DNA from: Scatophagus argus
Taxonomy: Eukaryota; Chordata; Actinopteri; Scatophagidae
Reading direction: 5' to 3'
NCBI RefSeq assembly: GCF_020382885.2
Contig: NC_058513.1
Span: 2,557,408 to 2,621,407, forward strand
Length of the DNA: 64,000 nucleotides
Part shown: positions 60,501 through 64,000 of the stretch, one piece after another
How the letters are laid out: the number at the start of each line of letters is the position of its first letter
Numbering within the stretch: the stretch's first letter is position 1
Translations under genes and position numbers: made by a program
The notes under the pieces: generated by a model
Databases searched by the model: none
What the model saw: only the letters and a program-made list of their open reading frames with translations
Told to the model about the DNA's origin: nothing

Positions 60501-62810
60501 CATCTTATCTTACCTTAAACAATCACCAGTATTTGTGTGTGAATCACCAGAGATAACCGCAGAGTCTTTATGTCCCGTGTTCTTATCGATCTTAGGCTCA
60601 ATAAAATCCACCTGTGCAAGCAAATCCTTCCGTTAACTGTTATGGAAACAGTTGATATGTAAAGAGTGTGATAGCAAACACATTTTGTAGCGGTGGCCTT
60701 TGATGATATGTTAATTATCATTAAAGCACAGTTGTAAAAAAAGTAAGTGATAACAGCAGAAGAATAATAAATGACCACTTGAAACATTATGAAGTCAATT
60801 TCAGTCATTTTTGGCTTTGGACTGTAGCTGCATACAACTTTGATACTTGATGCTGAGTAAACTCTCAGTCTCACAAGCTAACTTAGCTAGTTAGCTGACT
60901 TAGTAGGTCACATGTTTGTTTTATTTAGCGATAGATAAAACAACAATGACAGCTACACAGTGAGAGAGTCGAGCTTTTGCGTCCGTGTGCTGAATTTTTA
61001 ACAGAGCCTGCTAGTTGGAAGATTCATAATTACTTGGAAATGTTGTTATTCTTAGCTAACATGAACTAACTGGCTAATTTGGCAGCAGTTGATGAGCTTG
61101 CAGAGACAGCCCAGCGTTATGTGATAGTCCTCTTTCATTTTGACTTGTCCTAACAGGTAAAACAAGGCGTTCATTAATGACATTAAGTACAGCTCTGTTT
61201 TATTCCAGTGTTCCAGGTAGCCATGAATATTCCCTGAAACCGAAGCAGCCAACATTCATTGTATTTACACCTTTGCCTCCACTACTGTTAAATGTCAAAA
61301 TGTCTTCTGCTAAGAAAAAAAACTGATAAAAATTGTATGAAAGAAAACATAGTTTCCAGTCATCACCAGTTCTGAATCATCAGGGTAGCCTAGCAGCTAG
61401 TTAGCTTATCCACCAACCAGAGACCTGCTTCTTAGCTGGTTTATTAACCTGTAGTCTACTCCACAGGTGGAGTGTGGACAGCAAAAAGATTTTCTTCATC
61501 AATCAATGAAATACGTCTGCTCAAACTGGAGCTGCTAGTTTTTACACATTGCTGAAGATTATTATTAACTCCATTACTCAAACTATAAAAGATGACAACT
61601 TTTCTGTTTTATATCCTCATAGACTCAATCTTTGTTCAAGTACAAGTTAGGGGTTAGGGTCAGCTGATGTTAGAGAATCTGTGATTGCTATTTATATTTA
61701 TTATTTTTACATCCACTGCTGTGTAGCATGGATGTAAACTGTGTAGCAAAAGCATTTTGTAATGTGAAAGCCTTCAGACTGCTGCGCCTCAGCGCAGGAG
61801 AAACAGAAGAAACAGTGGTTTGTTTAACTACACGTTCTTTTGGCACGTGGCTCAAACATGGTAAACTCTGCTGGCTGTTGGTTAACCATTCATAAAACAA
61901 GGAAGTGTAGTCAGTCCATAAAGGATGCATTCTGGTTAAAGGGCCATACCACTGTTTTCAATGGGGTATGATAACAGCAAAATTGAATATAAATAAACCC
62001 TAGTCCTCTCCTCCCCTCTCCTCTCTCCTCCCCTCTCTCCTCCCCTCTCCTCTCTCCTCTCCTCTCCTATCCTATCCTCTCCTCTCCCCTCTCCTCTCCT
62101 CTCCTCTCCCTTCTCCTCTCCTCTCCTCTCCTCTCCTCTCCTCTCTCCTCTCCTCTCCTCTCCTCTCCTCTCCTCTCCCTCTCTGCTCTCCTCCCCTCTC
62201 CTCTCCTCTCTGCACTCCTCTCCTCCCCTCTCCTCTCCTCTCTCCTCCCCTCTCCTCTCCTCTCCTCTCCCTCTCTGCTCTCCTCCCCTCTCCTCTCCTC
62301 TCTGCACTCCTCTCCTCCCCTCTCCTCTCCTCTCTCCTCCCCTCTCCTCTCCTCTCCTCTCCCTCTCTGCTCTCCTCCCCTCTCCTCTCCTCTCTGCACT
62401 CCTCTCCTCCCCTCTCCTCTCCTCTCCTCTCTCAGGTGAATGGTGTGTCAGTGATTGGCATGCAGCACTCAGAGGTGGTGGCAGCCATCAAACGAGGAGG
62501 AGAAGAGGCCACGCTGCTGGTGGTCGATGCCGAGGCTGAAGAATACTTTCAGAGGTGCAACGTCGTGCCCACCGAGGAACACGTCACCGGTATGGCACAC
62601 TGCGACGCTGCATTTGTCTCTGTAAAAGCTGTAATGAACAGAATGGGTGTTCAGTGCGCGTCGTTTCTGTCATCACGGATGTTAAAAGATGAAGCAACAA
62701 CAGGTTGATCAGAAATACAGTTACACAACCTGCGTGTGTTCTCCTCCCCTGCAGGACCTCTTCCTGAGCCAGTGTCAGAGAGAGCATCAGAGGAGGAGGA
62801 GGAGGAGGAG
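48142..62810 (+). CDS. nherf1: NHERF1 (SLC9A3R1), two-PDZ scaffold; 3' exons beyond the window
   Basis: Cytoplasmic scaffold under the apical membrane. Its PDZ domains bind C-terminal tails of transporters and receptors (NHE3, CFTR, beta2-adrenergic receptor in mammals), and its C-terminus binds ezrin. Exons seen: 48142-48612, 60035-60205, 62436-62589 and 62755-62810 (284 residues so far; all junctions in frame). PDZ1 is at about residues 6-90 with the carboxylate loop GYGF (17-20) and [20 protein letters not shown]. The linker is rich in Asp/Ser/Arg and variable. PDZ2 is about residues 164-250, with GYGF (176-179) and [20 protein letters not shown] across the exon 2/3 boundary. Exon 3 ends EEHVTG, and exon 4 adds [11 protein letters not shown] plus seven Glu. 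The ezrin-binding C-terminus is not in the window. NHERF1 is chosen over NHERF2 from linker length and the rab37 neighbourhood. Confidence 0.92.
53078..53128. repeat. 14-bp perfect inverted repeat (nherf1 intron 1)
   Basis: Arms ttagctattagctg (53078-53091) and cagctaatagctaa (53115-53128) are exact reverse complements. The 23-bp loop carries further partial pairing (tagc). The TAGC-rich composition is common in teleost repeats, so this may be a repeat fragment. Confidence 0.7.
57461..57505. repeat. (GT)n microsatellite
   Basis: About 22 uninterrupted GT units within nherf1 intron 1. Confidence 0.95.
58850..59090 (+). repeat. Teleost interspersed repeat (TTCAATTCAGTTTATTTATATAG type)
   Basis: caattcaattcagtttattt followed by atatagtgccaagtcacagc, then a gtctcatgacactttcc block, matches a repeat start found throughout teleost genomes (remembered consensus). 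The right boundary is uncertain. Confidence 0.7.
62003..62434 (+). repeat. Pyrimidine minisatellite (CTCTC/CCTCT-rich) with 92-bp higher-order unit, abutting nherf1 exon 3
   Basis: About 430 bp made almost entirely of C and T, built from ctcct/ctctcc units. A 92-bp higher-order period is visible: the rare tgcact interruption recurs at 62211, 62303 and 62395, and ccctctctgctctcctcccc recurs in step. The array runs straight into the ctctctcag acceptor of exon 3. Long Glu/Arg open frames on the minus strand here are artefacts of the repeat. Confidence 0.95.
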
Positions 62811-63057
62811 GTGAGGACCACTGCACACACACACACACACACACTCACACACTCTTACAGATGGAAAAGCCCTGTTGATCCTCTCTGGACATTCCTGGTA
62901 GCAGATTAGGAGTTCTGGACAGTGTTGTGTGAAGCATTCTGTCTGTGTCCATGTGTCTCCTGTCAGGACTGTAATGCTCTAAAACATACACAGTCACACA
63001 GAGACCTGAGTCTGACCTGTAACATGTCAGAAAACTGATCTGAGTCTGTGTAGGCAC

Positions 63058-63089
<32 letters not shown>

Positions 63090-64000
63090 ATTTTTACTGG
63101 GAACCGAGGCTGAATCAAAGCACATATAAAGTCATCTGATTTGTATAACACATTCTCTACGCAAAGGCACTTCACAGTTCTCTCGTACAATGTACTGAAC
63201 AGGTGGACCAGAGCTGTTTGTCAACCCCAGGATGGCAAATGCGTGAAACGTTTTTCATCCAATCAGTGGATCCAGCTAATGAACATTCTGATGACATGAG
63301 GGCTTTTTTTTTTCTTTCTTTCTTTCTTTCTTCCAACACAGCTTCCCCATTAGCACAGAGGGCATGATCCAACCGCTGTTACACTTAGAGTGTGATGTTG
63401 ATGTGATAAACACTGGAATGCTCCTTTAATTAGCTCTCAGCATTAACTCCATGTGTTGGGCCGACATTCCACAGGCACAGCAGGGCGAGTTTATCAAAAG
63501 TAAACACTCTCCTTTCTCTCTCCACACACACACACTGACAACATGGGAAAAGTGGATTGGCCCCTGTGGTGACATTGTGGCTGACCCTTCACCATGGCAA
63601 CAAGAGCTCACCAGTGTGTCTCTCTCTCTCTCTCTCTCTGTCTGTGTCCGGGAGGATGATGGGATTGAAGTGGCTTTAACTCTCAGGGCGAGTTGGGGGA
63701 TTATGCTAATGAGAAGACTAACGAGCGCTGTTCACATACTCACACATGCAGGCACATTCTGCTGTTGCGCAGCACGAACAATCACTCATTCAGCAGCGGT
63801 TACGTAACACGACGCTGAGCGTAAACGCTCATGACCACCTCCGACCTTAAATATGTGTGCGTGTGTGTGAGACGCTCTGTTTTATCAGCTGTGAGACGTT
63901 GGGTCCGATTCACCCACGAGTTGAGCTGATTGGAGGTCCTGCAAGTTCACATAAAACCCACAGCATTTGAAGAGGTTCTTAAGTTGCGTGAGCGGACGTA
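62811..64000 (+). other. nherf1 intron 4 (incomplete), microsatellite-rich
   Basis: No further nherf1 exon was found. Microsatellites: (AC)n 62824-62843, (GT)n 63061-63089, (CTTT)n 63304-63333 and (TC)n 63619-63640. Confidence 0.6.

Noticed and set aside
61936-62399. Long minus-strand open frames of Glu/Arg/Gly (110 and 123 codons)
   Set aside because: They are direct readings of the C/T minisatellite; two near-identical copies arise from its 92-bp period.
1-64000. CRISPR arrays, tRNA/rRNA genes, operons
   Set aside because: None seen. The only tRNA-like sequence is the head of a SINE at 31390, and the window is clearly vertebrate nuclear DNA.

Overview
The window is nuclear DNA from a ray-finned fish, most likely a percomorph teleost. 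The genes have many small exons with GT/AG junctions. The introns and spacers carry short repeats typical of teleosts: a tRNA-derived SINE with an (ATGG)n tail, a Tc1/mariner remnant, LINE reverse-transcriptase debris and many (CA)n tracts. No bacterial features, CRISPR array or intact mobile element was seen. All gene models were spliced by eye. For four of them every junction keeps the reading frame from ATG to stop; the fifth runs off the right edge.

Layout. 1-16183 is gene-poor and repeat-bearing, with one unexplained long open frame on the minus strand (11785-12258). 16184-21478 (minus) is a complete eight-exon eme1. A spacer of about 1 kb then separates it from mrpl27 (22497-23935, plus, four exons), so the two genes are head to head and probably share a divergent promoter. 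Convergent to mrpl27, 27111-30086 (minus) holds a five-exon gene for a 204-residue single-pass membrane protein with LPSY and PPTY motifs, which I cannot name. 33146-43846 (plus) is rab37, nine coding exons. 48142 to the right edge (plus) is nherf1 (slc9a3r1): PDZ1 in exon 1, an 11.4-kb first intron, PDZ2 split over exons 2 and 3, an acidic exon 4, and the C-terminal exons outside the window.

The genes belong to separate processes. EME1 is the non-catalytic partner of MUS81 in resolving DNA junctions. MRPL27 is a mitochondrial ribosome protein. RAB37 is a vesicle GTPase. NHERF1 is an apical PDZ scaffold. The membrane protein looks like a docking site for WW-domain (NEDD4-like) ubiquitin ligases. 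From memory, eme1-mrpl27 corresponds to human 17q21.33 and rab37-nherf1 to 17q25.1, so two blocks that are distant in human are adjacent here. The unnamed gene lies at their junction and is the best candidate for something undescribed.
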